Shown: positions 8,438-16,755 of the stretch, one piece after another
Layout of the letters: each line of letters begins with the position of its first letter
How positions within the stretch are numbered: position 1 is the stretch's first letter
Source: Ureibacillus sp. FSL W7-1570
Lineage (GTDB): Bacteria > Bacillota > Bacilli > Bacillales_A > Planococcaceae
Length of the DNA stretch: 64,000 bases
Assembly (NCBI RefSeq): GCF_038593265.1
Contig: NZ_CP151979.1
Coordinates: 3,045,001 to 3,109,000 of the forward strand
Direction of reading: 5' to 3'
Made by a program: the position numbers and the translations under genes
Notes under the pieces: generated by a model
Database searches by the model: none
What the model saw: the letters and a program-made list of their open reading frames with translations, nothing else
Told to the model about the DNA's origin: nothing

Positions 8438-8632
8438 TTACACGTCTTTGGAAAAGATTATTTCAAAATAAGGGGTTCCACCGTAGACCGAAGTAGGCGG
8501 TGTGAAGATTTGGACCAATTCCCATCCTTCCTGTGCGTGATTTCGGATGATATCCCGGTAGTCTTCCTTTGCTTTTGAATAAAGCCCAGGCAATCCCTTT
8601 ACTTCCACCCGCTCGAATTTGTACTCTTTCAT
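8438..8632 (-). CDS. DUF4177 domain-containing small protein
   Basis: A 64-residue protein. The block IIRNHAQEGWELVQIFTPPT is the DUF4177 hallmark (a small alpha/beta domain of unknown function). AAGGAGG stands eight bases before the start. It is the first gene of a three-gene leftward operon with the DUF2975 and XRE genes. No catalytic residues are evident. Confidence 0.75.
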   Translation of the reverse strand: MKEYKFERVEVKGLPGLYSKAKEDYRDIIRNHAQEGWELVQIFTPPTSVYGGTPYFEIIFSKDV

Positions 8633-9190
8633 TTCTCATTCCTCCTTTTCCGTTTGGTAGCCTTCAATCGAACTGTTGCGATTCATGGATGCCTCTATGG
8701 TTAACATTATACAGAAAATTTTATGAATAACAATAATCTTTTTATAAAATTCATTAATTTTTTAATGATAAACATTAAATAAAGAAGTGGGATGCAACCG
8801 CGGAGGCAACTTTGGAATTTTTCGTACATTTGGTGTAGTTTCTACTTAGGTGAGGAGTGCGGGCGGTGTCCAAGCCGTTTCCTTTAGCGGTGTATAAGCG
8901 GATGGTGAAGGGCGGGTTTTTGGAATTCCCGGAGTTTTTGAAACAACATGATTTCGTTTTTCGGAAGAGAGTCCGTTTGGAGTGGGAGTGACAGGGGAAT
9001 CGGAAAGGGGGAAGGACAGCGAGTTGTGAACATAGTCTTTTGGTGCGCTTTTTCTTTTAAAACAGGGTTTTTTTGATTAGCATTTTTCGTGTCTTGAATC
9101 CTTAAGGAACAAGAGATGGAAAAGATTACCCCATGAATAATACCAAACCCCTGGACCAAACAACTTTGGCATCCTCCAAAGCCCCCAACA
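8633..9190. other. Gene-free spacer
   Basis: About 560 bp with an AT-rich stretch (8700-8790), probably the promoter zone of the DUF4177 operon, and then DNA with only short shadow frames. I see no gene. Confidence 0.5.
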
Positions 9191-9219
9191 AAAAAACCAG
9201 GCACCATATAAGCGCCTGG
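9188..9219 (-). terminator. CCAGGCAC-type terminator of the TcaA-like gene
   Basis: CCAGGC (9197-9202) pairs with GCCTGG (9214-9219). Leftward it is followed by TTTTTTTGTTG. It abuts the stop codon at 9223. Confidence 0.75.
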
Positions 9220-9222
9220 CTC

Positions 9223-10797
9223 CTAACTTCTTCTTTCCTTTTTGATGGTATTCGATTCGATGTCGGCGATTTTGAAGAGGCCGTCGTTGTTTTGCAAGGT
9301 ATATTTCTTTTGCCGTTCGTAGTACCAATCGCCTTCATCTTCGGAATGATATTCAAAGGCTTCCCGGGTTTCAATCAATACGCTGTTGTCCGAAAGAATC
9401 GCCGCATGCAAAATCTCGTTTGACAGGAAGTTGTATTGATAGCCGGCCCTATTTTGGTGGCCTTCCACAAAATTCCGATACTCTTCTTCGGCCGGGCTGC
9501 CGGGGATGAAATAATCGGCCACGTAGTCAAAGTCTGCAAGGTTGACGGCCTTTTCATAGTCCCTGCGGAAAATTCCGATCCACGTTTCCGCATCTGTCGC
9601 GGGGGACTCATAAAATGCCCGGTTGGATTTTGCATCAGGAAAGGTGATGTGAGTTGCAGACTTTGTGAGATGAAGGGTGTTGGATTTGATTTTTTCCCCG
9701 TTTTCATTGGTTGCCACTGCATAAATTTCCACCGATCCATCCAAAGGCACGGTGGTCAATTGGATTTCCTCAGCCGTTTTCTTTGTGTTTTTTCCATTTA
9801 TATAAACAATCGCATCCGGGATGTCCGACGTCAATTCAACGGGTTGCAGTTTCAGATGGATGGGAAATTCATATTGTTCCCCCGATAAATACACTTCGAC
9901 CTTGTCTTCTTTCACGAAATAATCGTCTTGATAGGCAATGGTGAATTCATAAGGGCCTGGGGCGAAATAGCCGACGTTGACCCGGTCCTTATCGATGGGG
10001 ACGGGTTCTTTGTTTCCCACCGTGATGGTCGCGCCCAGTCCAGGGTCGGTAGTGGACACTAACGCTTTGACCGGTCTTACCCGGAATTCGTATTTTTTGT
10101 AAAAGAATAAAAAGGGTTGGTTGGAGATGGAAATGATGCGATTGCCCGATTCATCTTTGATTTCCGCTCTGCCAAGTTTTTTCGCCTCTTTCGCAGCGTG
10201 TTGCAGCTCTTCCAATATCCATTGATTGTCATGAAGATACGTATAAAAACTTTTTGGATTGACATAGGTCTTTTCCGTGTACGTGAATGCGGCGGCCAGC
10301 CGGTCAGGTTTATTTTTTTCCACATATTTAGCGATGTGGGCGGCTTGGGTTTGCGGGTTTAATGCATGTTGAATGTACAAGTGCGCTCCCGTGAGTAACA
10401 GGATCGTCAGCAGTATGGAGATGAGCGCGATATTTTTGTCTTTGCTGAGAAGGTTGCTTTGTTTCAAAGATTGGATGGCGGGAAGGACTTTGGTTTGGAT
10501 GAATGTAACGGTTTTGGAAAACAGGTTGGTTTGACTTGATGTTGTGGATCTGGAATGAAATTGGCTCCGTTTCCGGATCGGTTCTTCCTGAGCTTGAGCG
10601 CCGCAATCGTTGCTGTTGTGAAGTTGGGCGATTGCTTGCCTGTATAGGGAGCGGGTTTGGTTGAACGTTCGGATTGAGTTGGCGGATTTGGCGGATGATA
10701 CAGGCGCCGGATCCCGCTCAGGAAATTCCGTGCCACAACGGATACAGAATGTTTCATTGCCGTTGATGACTCTTTGACAATTTGGACATTTCTTCAT
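9223..10797 (-). CDS. TcaA/YvbJ-like zinc-ribbon membrane protein
   Basis: A 524-residue protein of the TcaA/YvbJ type. A zinc ribbon opens the protein (CPNCQRVINGNETFCIRCG, four Cys). Then comes a Ser/Thr/Gln-rich linker, one membrane segment near residues 142-162 (IALISILLTILLLTGAHLYI), and a long extracellular part of tandem small domains ending in a 130-residue C-terminal domain with WYYERQKKYTLQN. The Staphylococcus family member links cytoplasmic sensing to cell-envelope stress and glycopeptide susceptibility. I chose ATG 10797, which has GGAGG before it; upstream in-frame codons lack a site and would precede the conserved zinc ribbon. It is monocistronic, with a hairpin terminator at 9188-9219. 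Confidence 0.75.
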   Translation of the reverse strand: MKKCPNCQRVINGNETFCIRCGTEFPERDPAPVSSAKSANSIRTFNQTRSLYRQAIAQLHNSNDCGAQAQEEPIRKRSQFHSRSTTSSQTNLFSKTVTFIQTKVLPAIQSLKQSNLLSKDKNIALISILLTILLLTGAHLYIQHALNPQTQAAHIAKYVEKNKPDRLAAAFTYTEKTYVNPKSFYTYLHDNQWILEELQHAAKEAKKLGRAEIKDESGNRIISISNQPFLFFYKKYEFRVRPVKALVSTTDPGLGATITVGNKEPVPIDKDRVNVGYFAPGPYEFTIAYQDDYFVKEDKVEVYLSGEQYEFPIHLKLQPVELTSDIPDAIVYINGKNTKKTAEEIQLTTVPLDGSVEIYAVATNENGEKIKSNTLHLTKSATHITFPDAKSNRAFYESPATDAETWIGIFRRDYEKAVNLADFDYVADYFIPGSPAEEEYRNFVEGHQNRAGYQYNFLSNEILHAAILSDNSVLIETREAFEYHSEDEGDWYYERQKKYTLQNNDGLFKIADIESNTIKKERRS

Positions 10798-11313
10798 GGT
10801 GAACCTCCATTCTGGCAGGAGTGCCTGGGCATTGCGGGGTGCCAGGGGAGCGCCGGTGCTTCTGAAGCGGTCCCGCAGGCAAGGCACCCCAACAAAAAGA
10901 GCCTCCCGTTCAGCATCAATTCCCACCGAAATTACATTATGAAAGTGTTTATGGATTTATTAGTAAATCAAATGGAAATTATTTGGATGAAATTTTTGTG
11001 AAGAAGTTGGTGATGAGGTATATGGAATGGGAAAAAGCAGTAATCAATGAAGAATAAAAGAGATGATTATCCCAGCAATCGTCGCCTTCCTTTTCACTAT
11101 AAAGATGAGGCAATGAGTATTTGATTCATATTCTAATAAAAGGATAATTCAAACATAGATGGATTCCCTTTTTTATTATTGTCAAATAAGTACAAAATCC
11201 ATAAAACTATATAGTACTTACACCATCTAGTGAAAATGGATAATAAAAGATATAATGTTATTGTAAAATAATAAAATTCAAATCCTACAATCAATCTTTG
11301 GGGTGATTAGGTT
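10798..11313. other. Intergenic region with a GTGCCTGG-rich structure and an ORF remnant
   Basis: Near 10816-10890 there are several GTGCC/GGCACC words (GTGCCTGG at 10818, GTGCCAGGGG at 10840, CAAGGCACCCC near 10880) that can fold into alternative hairpins upstream of the TcaA-like gene. From about 10900 to 11056 a rightward frame without a start reads PKLHYESVYGFISKSNGNYL and ends EKAVINEE, which looks like the tail of a lost gene. The rest is AT-rich promoter-type DNA. Confidence 0.35.
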
Positions 11314-12495
11314 TTGAAAAATCTGTGGTGTATTGTACTAGTCATTAGTTTTTTTATTTTTTCGATAAACAATGTAAACGCCCATCCAGGTCGTACAGAT
11401 AGTTCAGGTGGACACACATGTCGAACAAACTGTGAAAAATGGGGGTTACAGTACGGAGAGTACCATTACCATAATGGTGGCAGTAGTTCATCAAGCAGTT
11501 CATCAAGCAGTTCATCAAGCAGTTCATCGGGCAGTTCGTCCAGCAGTTCATATAACGATTATAAAAGTCAGGAATATAGATCGAACGAATACAATAATGG
11601 TTACTCTTCAGGTTACTCCCAAGGGGAAATGGCATATAAAGCAGGAAAGACAATAAATGATTATGACTATTCTGGCTCAGAGTATTATGAAAAAGGGTAC
11701 AGAGATGGTTTTAATGCAGGGTATAATGTAGCCAAACAAAAAGAATATTACTATAAACTTGGACAAGATAAAGGTTATAACATGTTGGAGTTAAACACAT
11801 TGCTAAAAAGCATTCCAAAAGACTACCAAGAATCTTTCACAAATGGATACAATGTGGGATTGGAGCAAAAAAAAGAAGAATTGAAAAAACAGGCGAAAAA
11901 ACAAGGGTATGAAGATGGAACAAAACTTGTTGAAAAGAAGCCTCCATACGATGACCCTGGTTTAATCGAAATCTATAATACCCAATATAAAAAAGGGTAT
12001 GAGGAAGCAAAAGAAAAAATTCAGCACGAAGCTTATGAAACGGCATATAAATTGCTTCCTATGAAATCGTTGGAAAGCGAAAATGAAAATTATAAAAGTA
12101 TTTATACGAAAAGTTATGAATTGGGATATCAAGATAAATTGGCTTCAATTGAAAAAGAGGGCTATCAATCTGCTTATAAACATGATCAATTGATGGTCCC
12201 AAAAAAATATAAAAATATAAAAGTTGCAGCAGAACGGTATAAAAAAGGATTTAAGAAAAATAAAAAGGCTAAAAAAATAAAAGAAGAAGCCTATGATGAT
12301 GGATTTTGGTTCATTATAAGCAATAAAAAGAACAAATTGAATGAGTATGACTATGCAAAAACAATTTATGAATTATATTATGATAAAGGAAAAAAAGCAG
12401 CGTTAGAATTATATGGGAATATCGCCTTTGTCGGTTCTCCTATAGCTGCGATCGCCGCTGGTGCGATTTACTCTCGAAAAAGAAAACTGAAGTAG
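11314..12495 (+). CDS. YHYH domain-containing secreted protein
   Basis: A 393-residue exported protein. The signal peptide (residues 1-23, ending NVNA) is followed by HPGRTDSSGGHTCRTNC and GEYHYHNGG, the YHYH motif of a small Cys/His-rich secreted domain of unknown function. A Ser tract (residues ~57-79) encoded by a 12-bp DNA repeat follows. The long middle is made of irregular GY..G(Y/F) repeats (YEKGYRDGFNAGYNV, KKGYEEAKEK), strongly charged and Tyr-rich. A C-terminal hydrophobic helix with a basic tail (IAAIAAGAIYSRKRKLK) suggests membrane anchoring. The start is TTG 11314 with GGGGTGAT about seven bases upstream. The AT-rich composition differs from neighbours, suggesting transfer. Confidence 0.7.
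   Translation: MKNLWCIVLVISFFIFSINNVNAHPGRTDSSGGHTCRTNCEKWGLQYGEYHYHNGGSSSSSSSSSSSSSSSSGSSSSSSYNDYKSQEYRSNEYNNGYSSGYSQGEMAYKAGKTINDYDYSGSEYYEKGYRDGFNAGYNVAKQKEYYYKLGQDKGYNMLELNTLLKSIPKDYQESFTNGYNVGLEQKKEELKKQAKKQGYEDGTKLVEKKPPYDDPGLIEIYNTQYKKGYEEAKEKIQHEAYETAYKLLPMKSLESENENYKSIYTKSYELGYQDKLASIEKEGYQSAYKHDQLMVPKKYKNIKVAAERYKKGFKKNKKAKKIKEEAYDDGFWFIISNKKNKLNEYDYAKTIYELYYDKGKKAALELYGNIAFVGSPIAAIAAGAIYSRKRKLK
11480..11552 (+). repeat. 12-bp coding microsatellite (AGTTCATCAAGC)n
   Basis: About six copies of AGTTCATCAAGC or near variants encode the poly-Ser tract of the YHYH protein. Copy number could vary by slippage in steps of four residues without loss of frame. Confidence 0.8.
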
Positions 12496-12530
12496 GGCCG
12501 GGCATTTGGATAGTTCTCGGCCCTTCATAT
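12494..12530 (+). terminator. Possible terminator of the YHYH gene
   Basis: GGGCCG (12495-12500) pairs with CGGCCC (12518-12523), followed by TTCATATT; the T-run is weak. Confidence 0.4.
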
Positions 12531-12626
12531 TATCAAACACCCAAGGAGCCGGCATCCGAAACATCCCCGTTGCACCCGTCATTGGCATCCGCAACGCATC
12601 AGCCCGTGTGCCGATTCCTTCCCATC

Positions 12627-13115
12627 TCACACCAGCTTTTCCCGCAACCGCTTCATAAGCCGGTCCCTCCGTTTTCTGATGGCATGGGCGGTCACACCGT
12701 ATTTTTTCTCCAATTCTTCAAATGTATATCGGTAATAATAGATATCCATCAGCAGTTCCATTTCCTCCTTCGTCACCAAAGCAGCCAGTTCCAAGAACAG
12801 GTCCGGACAGCCGGATTCGCCGCTTTTCCTTTGCTTTTGATGGGCCAAAAAGGTGAGCGTGTCCTTTTCGTAGCTGGCATAGTGTGCCGCATATTGATTT
12901 TCCTTGCTCATTTCCCGGTAAATCGTGGTGAGCATCGTGCGGTAGGCAAATGGCGCAAAAGGTCCGTATGTCGGGTCATATTTTCTCCAGGCTTCCCATA
13001 AGGCAACCGTTGCACAATGGCGGTAATGCTCATGGTTTTTGTAGATTTTCGCTTTTTTCATCACGCTGTAAATCATGGGCGTATATTGTTCGAGCACTTG
13101 ATCAAAGGTTTCCAT
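12627..13115 (-). CDS. Sigma-70-family RNA polymerase sigma-like factor
   Basis: A 162-residue protein with the layout of a small alternative sigma factor. A region-2-like N-terminal half contains ALWEAWRKYDPTYGPFAPFA and YRTMLTTIYREM. A region-4-like C-terminal helix-turn-helix holds YRYTFEELEKKYGVTAHAIR followed by KRRDRLMKRLREKL. It should direct core RNA polymerase to a small promoter set. It is divergent from comK across a 304-bp spacer, so a link to competence is tempting but is context only. No anti-sigma gene is adjacent. Confidence 0.7.
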   Translation of the reverse strand: METFDQVLEQYTPMIYSVMKKAKIYKNHEHYRHCATVALWEAWRKYDPTYGPFAPFAYRTMLTTIYREMSKENQYAAHYASYEKDTLTFLAHQKQRKSGESGCPDLFLELAALVTKEEMELLMDIYYYRYTFEELEKKYGVTAHAIRKRRDRLMKRLREKLV

Positions 13116-13290
13116 TCCACTTCTCCTGCGTGATCAGCACTGATCCAATATTCCCGGGTGCTTTTATCGTAAGAGAAGCGGCCCATTTTTTCGAATCGGC
13201 TATTCCGGGGATTCTCCAATGGTATCCTGGGGATTGCTCCCAACCAACTTTATCAAATTATAGAAAATTTACAAAATTCTATATTTTATA

Positions 13291-13318
13291 TTGTATTTTT
13301 TTGTTTATAATGTATAAT
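13291..13318 (+). promoter_or_regulatory. Candidate sigma-A promoter of comK
   Basis: TTGTAT (13291-13296), a 16-bp spacer and TATAAT (13313-13318). Just upstream, at about 13270-13289, an A-tract/T-tract arrangement (AAAATTCTATATTTT) loosely resembles the paired A/T boxes bound by ComK, which would allow autoregulation; that reading is speculative. Confidence 0.5.
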
Positions 13319-13419
13319 TTTACTTAAATATAGGAAAAACGTTTCATGACCTTTATCATCCTTTAGGGCAGTCCTATATTTTCAAAATTGGTGAGGCAAC
13401 TGACTATAGGGGGGATTGA

Positions 13420-13914
13420 ATGAACAGGAACGGAATCAGTGAAATTGATGTCATGAAGAATTTCAATGTTTTCGCGATTGCTCCTTTCTATAATGAAGTG
13501 CATTCATCTCAAATTTTGACCTACGATTATGGGAATTTTGCTTCGGTGAAGAACGTGTATCAACTGTTGGATGACATTTGCATTTATTTCGGATCCGATT
13601 TGAACGGCCGGCTGAAATCGGCCCGGAGAATCTTGAGGATCCGGAAAAATCCGCCGCTTGTCATTTCAGAAGAACGGGAAATTGTTGCAATGCAATTGCC
13701 GTGTGCGGGTTTCCGCGAACCATTATGGGCGATTGATATGGGCTTTGATGTGAAGCCGGTCGATAAGAACCACTGTTATGTCATTTTTCGGAATCATGAA
13801 CGGTTCCTCATCAGGTTATCCGCGGAAAAAGTGTGGGAAAGAAGAAGACTCGCCTTGGCGCTTTTGTATGAAACGAAGTACGTCACCGGCAAGCCGAGCT
13901 TTATCAGTTTATAG
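13420..13914 (+). CDS. comK: Competence transcription factor ComK
   Basis: A 164-residue ComK-family protein, the master activator of genes for DNA uptake in Bacillales. The conserved segment YFGSDLNGRLKSARRILRIR followed by KNPPLVISE corresponds to the core FGSS.AGRK...KPPI block of ComK; AGFREPLWAI and the later IRLSAEKVWERRRLALALL also fit. It is a little shorter than B. subtilis ComK, lacking most of the C-terminal tail. AGGGGGG stands before the ATG. A 95-base leader is expected from the candidate promoter at 13291. A divergent sigma-like gene lies upstream and a strong terminator at 14095 downstream. Natural competence itself cannot be concluded. Confidence 0.8.
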   Translation: MNRNGISEIDVMKNFNVFAIAPFYNEVHSSQILTYDYGNFASVKNVYQLLDDICIYFGSDLNGRLKSARRILRIRKNPPLVISEEREIVAMQLPCAGFREPLWAIDMGFDVKPVDKNHCYVIFRNHERFLIRLSAEKVWERRRLALALLYETKYVTGKPSFISL

Positions 13915-13998
13915 AGGGTTGGATACATATTTTTGTTCGGATACATACATTATTTTTTTATGGCTGCAACTCCGGGTTCGATATTGTCAACATCCGCC

Positions 13999-14040
13999 GA
14001 TAACTTCATAAAAAAGGCGGATATGTTCATAAAAATTGTT
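13999..14040. repeat. Two 21-bp units after comK
   Basis: GATAACTTCATAAAAAAGGCG and GATATGTTCATAAAAATTGTT are adjacent 21-bp units. The second closely matches a unit of the array at 21465-21600. Confidence 0.6.
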
Positions 14041-14094
14041 ATTATCTCCCATTCATATATTTTTTGCTTTGCTTGGTAACCAACCTACCCTTCC

Positions 14095-14134
14095 AAAATG
14101 CCAATTCTGCCTGTCGGAATTGGCATTTTACATT
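14095..14134 (+). terminator. Rho-independent terminator of comK
   Basis: AAAATGCCAATTC (14095-14107) pairs perfectly with GAATTGGCATTTT (14117-14129), followed by ACATTTTC. Confidence 0.8.
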
Positions 14135-14184
14135 TTCTGTGCCATAATAAATACCATGAATTTGCCGATTGGAGAGGTGTCGCA

Positions 14185-15891
14185 ATGAACTTTACGGAAC
14201 TTTATCAACAATGGAGAAATGAAGAATTGCCCGACAATTTGAAAGAGGAATTGAATCGGATTGAGGGGGATCCGGCGGCGATCGAGGACCGGTTTTATCA
14301 ACATTTATCCTTTGGAACGGCCGGGATGCGCGGCGTTCTTGGGGCCGGCACGAACCGGATGAACCTTTTTACCATCCGTCGGGCTGCGGAAGGATTGGCT
14401 TGTTATATCGAATCAAAAGGGGAAGAAGCGAAAAAGCGAGGCGTGGTCATTGCCTATGACACACGGCATTTTTCCAAAGCGTTCGCGGTGGAGACGGCCC
14501 GGGTGTTGGGGGCGCATGGAGTTTCTACTTATGTATATAAGGAACCCCGTCCAACGCCGCAATTGTCTTTTACGGTCCGGGCGTTGAATGCCTTTGCCGG
14601 GGTGGTCATCACAGCGAGCCACAATCCGAAGCAGTACAATGGTTTCAAAGTGTATGGGGAAGATGGGGCGCAACTGGTTCCGTCAGCGGCAAAGGAAATT
14701 GTGCGCCATATGAAAAAAATCGAAAATCTCTTTGGCATTGAAGCGGCCGATGCGGAAGTGCTGGAAACACAAGGCTTGTTGCATTGGATTTTGGAAGAAT
14801 TTGATGAAGCGTATTTGGAACGGTTAATGACATTGAAAGAAAGAAGCGACTTGGATTTCGGGCTTCATATTGTATACACGCCATTGCACGGGACAGGCTA
14901 CGTGCCGGTGACGGGAGGATTGCAGGCTTTTGGATTTGCGAATGTGCATGTGGTGGAAGCCCAGGCGAGTCCGGATGGTTCATTTCCGACAGTGGCTTAT
15001 CCGAATCCGGAAGAGCCCGCCGCCTTTGAGTTGGCGATGGAGCTGGGGCAAAAGACGGGAGCGGATTTGTTGCTTGCAACGGATCCGGATGCCGATCGCC
15101 TCGGGGTGGCCGTTTGGAACGGGGAGCAGTATGTGCTGTTGACGGGAAATCAACTTGGGGCGCTGTTGTTGCATTATTTGCTGGAGACGAAGAAGGAGCA
15201 GGGGACGTTGCCGGAAAATGGCGCGATGGTGAAAACGATTGTGACTTCCGAAATGGGTGCGGCGATTGCGCGGAAGTACGGTGTTGAAACGATCAATACG
15301 TTGACCGGGTTCAAATATATTGCCGAAAAGATTGAAGAGTTCGAGAAAACCGGTGCGCATACGTTTGTGTTCGGCTATGAGGAAAGTTACGGATATTTGA
15401 TTGAACCTTTTGTCCGGGATAAGGATGCGGTCCAGGTGGCGATCAAGGTGGCGGAAATGGCGGCCCACTATGCAACGAAAGGGAAAACGCTGCTTGATGT
15501 GCTCGAGGATCTGTATAAGGAGTTCGGTTATTACCGGGAGGCTTTGGTATCCAAAGTGTTTGAAGGAAAAGACGGACAAGTTGAGATGCGCGCCCTTTTG
15601 TATGGATTGCGTTCGCATTTGCCGAAGGAGATTGCCGGTGTGCCGGTTGTGAGGGTGGAAGATTATTTGAGCGGCACGGCCCTGTTGAAAGATGGCTCCA
15701 CTGCGGCGTTGGCATTGCCTCAGGAAAATGTGCTGAAGTTTGTGTTGGCTGATGAATCATGGGTGACCATCCGCCCGTCCGGAACCGAGCCAAAATGCAA
15801 GTTTTATTTTGGCGTAGTGAAGGAAAGCAAGGAAGCGGCGGAGAAGCGGCTGCAAGAGTTGACTGGCTGGTTTCAACATTTCATAAGTTAA
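14185..15891 (+). CDS. pgcA: Phosphoglucomutase/phosphomannomutase (phospho-sugar mutase)
   Basis: A 568-residue alpha-D-phosphohexomutase that interconverts hexose 1- and 6-phosphates (mainly glucose), supplying UDP-glucose and wall polymers. All family motifs are present: FGTAGMRG near the N-terminus, the phosphoserine loop TASHNPKQYNG at about 138-148, the metal-binding loop ATDPDADRLGV near 305, the sugar-binding GYEESYG near 400, and the phosphate-binding RPSGTEPK near 530. Length matches PgcA. ATG 14185 is chosen because GGAGAGGTG stands just upstream; the frame extends back to 14098 but that part overlaps the comK terminator. It is followed by a GCCTGGC-type terminator. Confidence 0.92.
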   Translation: MNFTELYQQWRNEELPDNLKEELNRIEGDPAAIEDRFYQHLSFGTAGMRGVLGAGTNRMNLFTIRRAAEGLACYIESKGEEAKKRGVVIAYDTRHFSKAFAVETARVLGAHGVSTYVYKEPRPTPQLSFTVRALNAFAGVVITASHNPKQYNGFKVYGEDGAQLVPSAAKEIVRHMKKIENLFGIEAADAEVLETQGLLHWILEEFDEAYLERLMTLKERSDLDFGLHIVYTPLHGTGYVPVTGGLQAFGFANVHVVEAQASPDGSFPTVAYPNPEEPAAFELAMELGQKTGADLLLATDPDADRLGVAVWNGEQYVLLTGNQLGALLLHYLLETKKEQGTLPENGAMVKTIVTSEMGAAIARKYGVETINTLTGFKYIAEKIEEFEKTGAHTFVFGYEESYGYLIEPFVRDKDAVQVAIKVAEMAAHYATKGKTLLDVLEDLYKEFGYYREALVSKVFEGKDGQVEMRALLYGLRSHLPKEIAGVPVVRVEDYLSGTALLKDGSTAALALPQENVLKFVLADESWVTIRPSGTEPKCKFYFGVVKESKEAAEKRLQELTGWFQHFIS

Positions 15892-15899
15892 GAAAATCG

Positions 15900-15932
15900 A
15901 TGCCTGGCGATAGAGATGCCAGGCATTTTCAA
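15900..15932 (+). terminator. GCCTGGC-type terminator of pgcA
   Basis: ATGCCTGGC (15900-15908) pairs with GCCAGGCAT (15918-15926), followed by TTTTC. It belongs to the recurring CCAGGCA hairpin family. Confidence 0.8.
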
Positions 15933-16036
15933 TTTTGGAAAAGGAATTTATTTTCCAAAAGAATATTGACAAATTTTTATCGCGATTGACAATTTTTTAG
16001 AAGAACTGTCCATTTTTTCTTGTCATATGTTGCTTT

Positions 16037-16596
16037 ATGACTAAGACCGTCCTTGTTTCATCACGTTTCTTCCATTCCACTGAGCAAAATTATGATGTTT
16101 CCAGGGGAGTGTGTTCAGAGAATCCCCATCAATCCTGTCGAATAAGAACAGGAAAAGCCGGTTGCCGAAATATTGGACCTATCAAATTTTTCGCAGATTC
16201 TTATGTGCATGCGATTGCATTGAAAAATGGCGTCATTGTCGGGGAATTAAAAGCCCATTTGGATGTGGATGAAAAAACGGTGAGTCATGATCCGTTCCCA
16301 ATCGTTAAGGAAAGAGGAAGAGAAATAACTCCTCAATATGCTTATACAAAGAATGGCCATCTTGTAGTGGAACAAACCGTTGGGGTCTATGAAAAAGCAT
16401 CATTCGAGTTGATCCCAAGGGAAGGAACAACCATCTATCTGTTAGATGGAAAAATGTGGATCTGAACAAAATTGATTACAGTTCCTTAAGAAAATATAAT
16501 GGGGAAATTTTGGATTCCGGTTTCCATGCCATCATTGTGAAAGATAACGCGATTGTTGGAGAAATGATTATTGATATTGCAGTGGCAGTATCGTGA
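16037..16596 (+). pseudogene. Decayed C-terminal fragment of an SLH/CHB-type surface protein
   Basis: The segment from about 16170 encodes relatives of the C-terminal repeats of the intact gene at 16756-18936. IGPIKFFADS with ALKNGVIVGE matches TGPIEIKTDS with VVKDGAIIGE, and ELIPREGTTIYLLDG matches EFIPREGTAIYYWLG. The frame stops at 16463-16465, but homology continues after a frameshift at about 16466 (SLRKYNGEIL, IIVKDNAIVGE) to TGA 16594-16596. No signal peptide or SLH domains are present and the 5' end has no homology, so it is a remnant of a tandem paralogue lying directly upstream of the intact copy. Confidence 0.7.
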
Positions 16597-16701
16597 AGAA
16601 AATAGGCGTGGATATTGAGGTAATCACACAGGGCAACAGCCATAGGGAAAATCTTACAAGCCCATTGCTGTAAAAAAACATTCATTTATTTTTGAGGCAG
16701 G

Positions 16702-16738
16702 GTGCCTGGTACTGAAGTTGGTGCCAGGCACTTTACAA
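16702..16738. terminator. GTGCCTGG/CCAGGCAC hairpin upstream of the SLH gene
   Basis: GTGCCTGG (16702-16709) pairs with CCAGGCAC (16724-16731), then TTTACAAT. It is placed between the pseudogene and the ribosome site of the next gene and may end the remnant transcript. Confidence 0.55.
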
Positions 16739-16755
16739 TAAGGGGAGGATATTGA

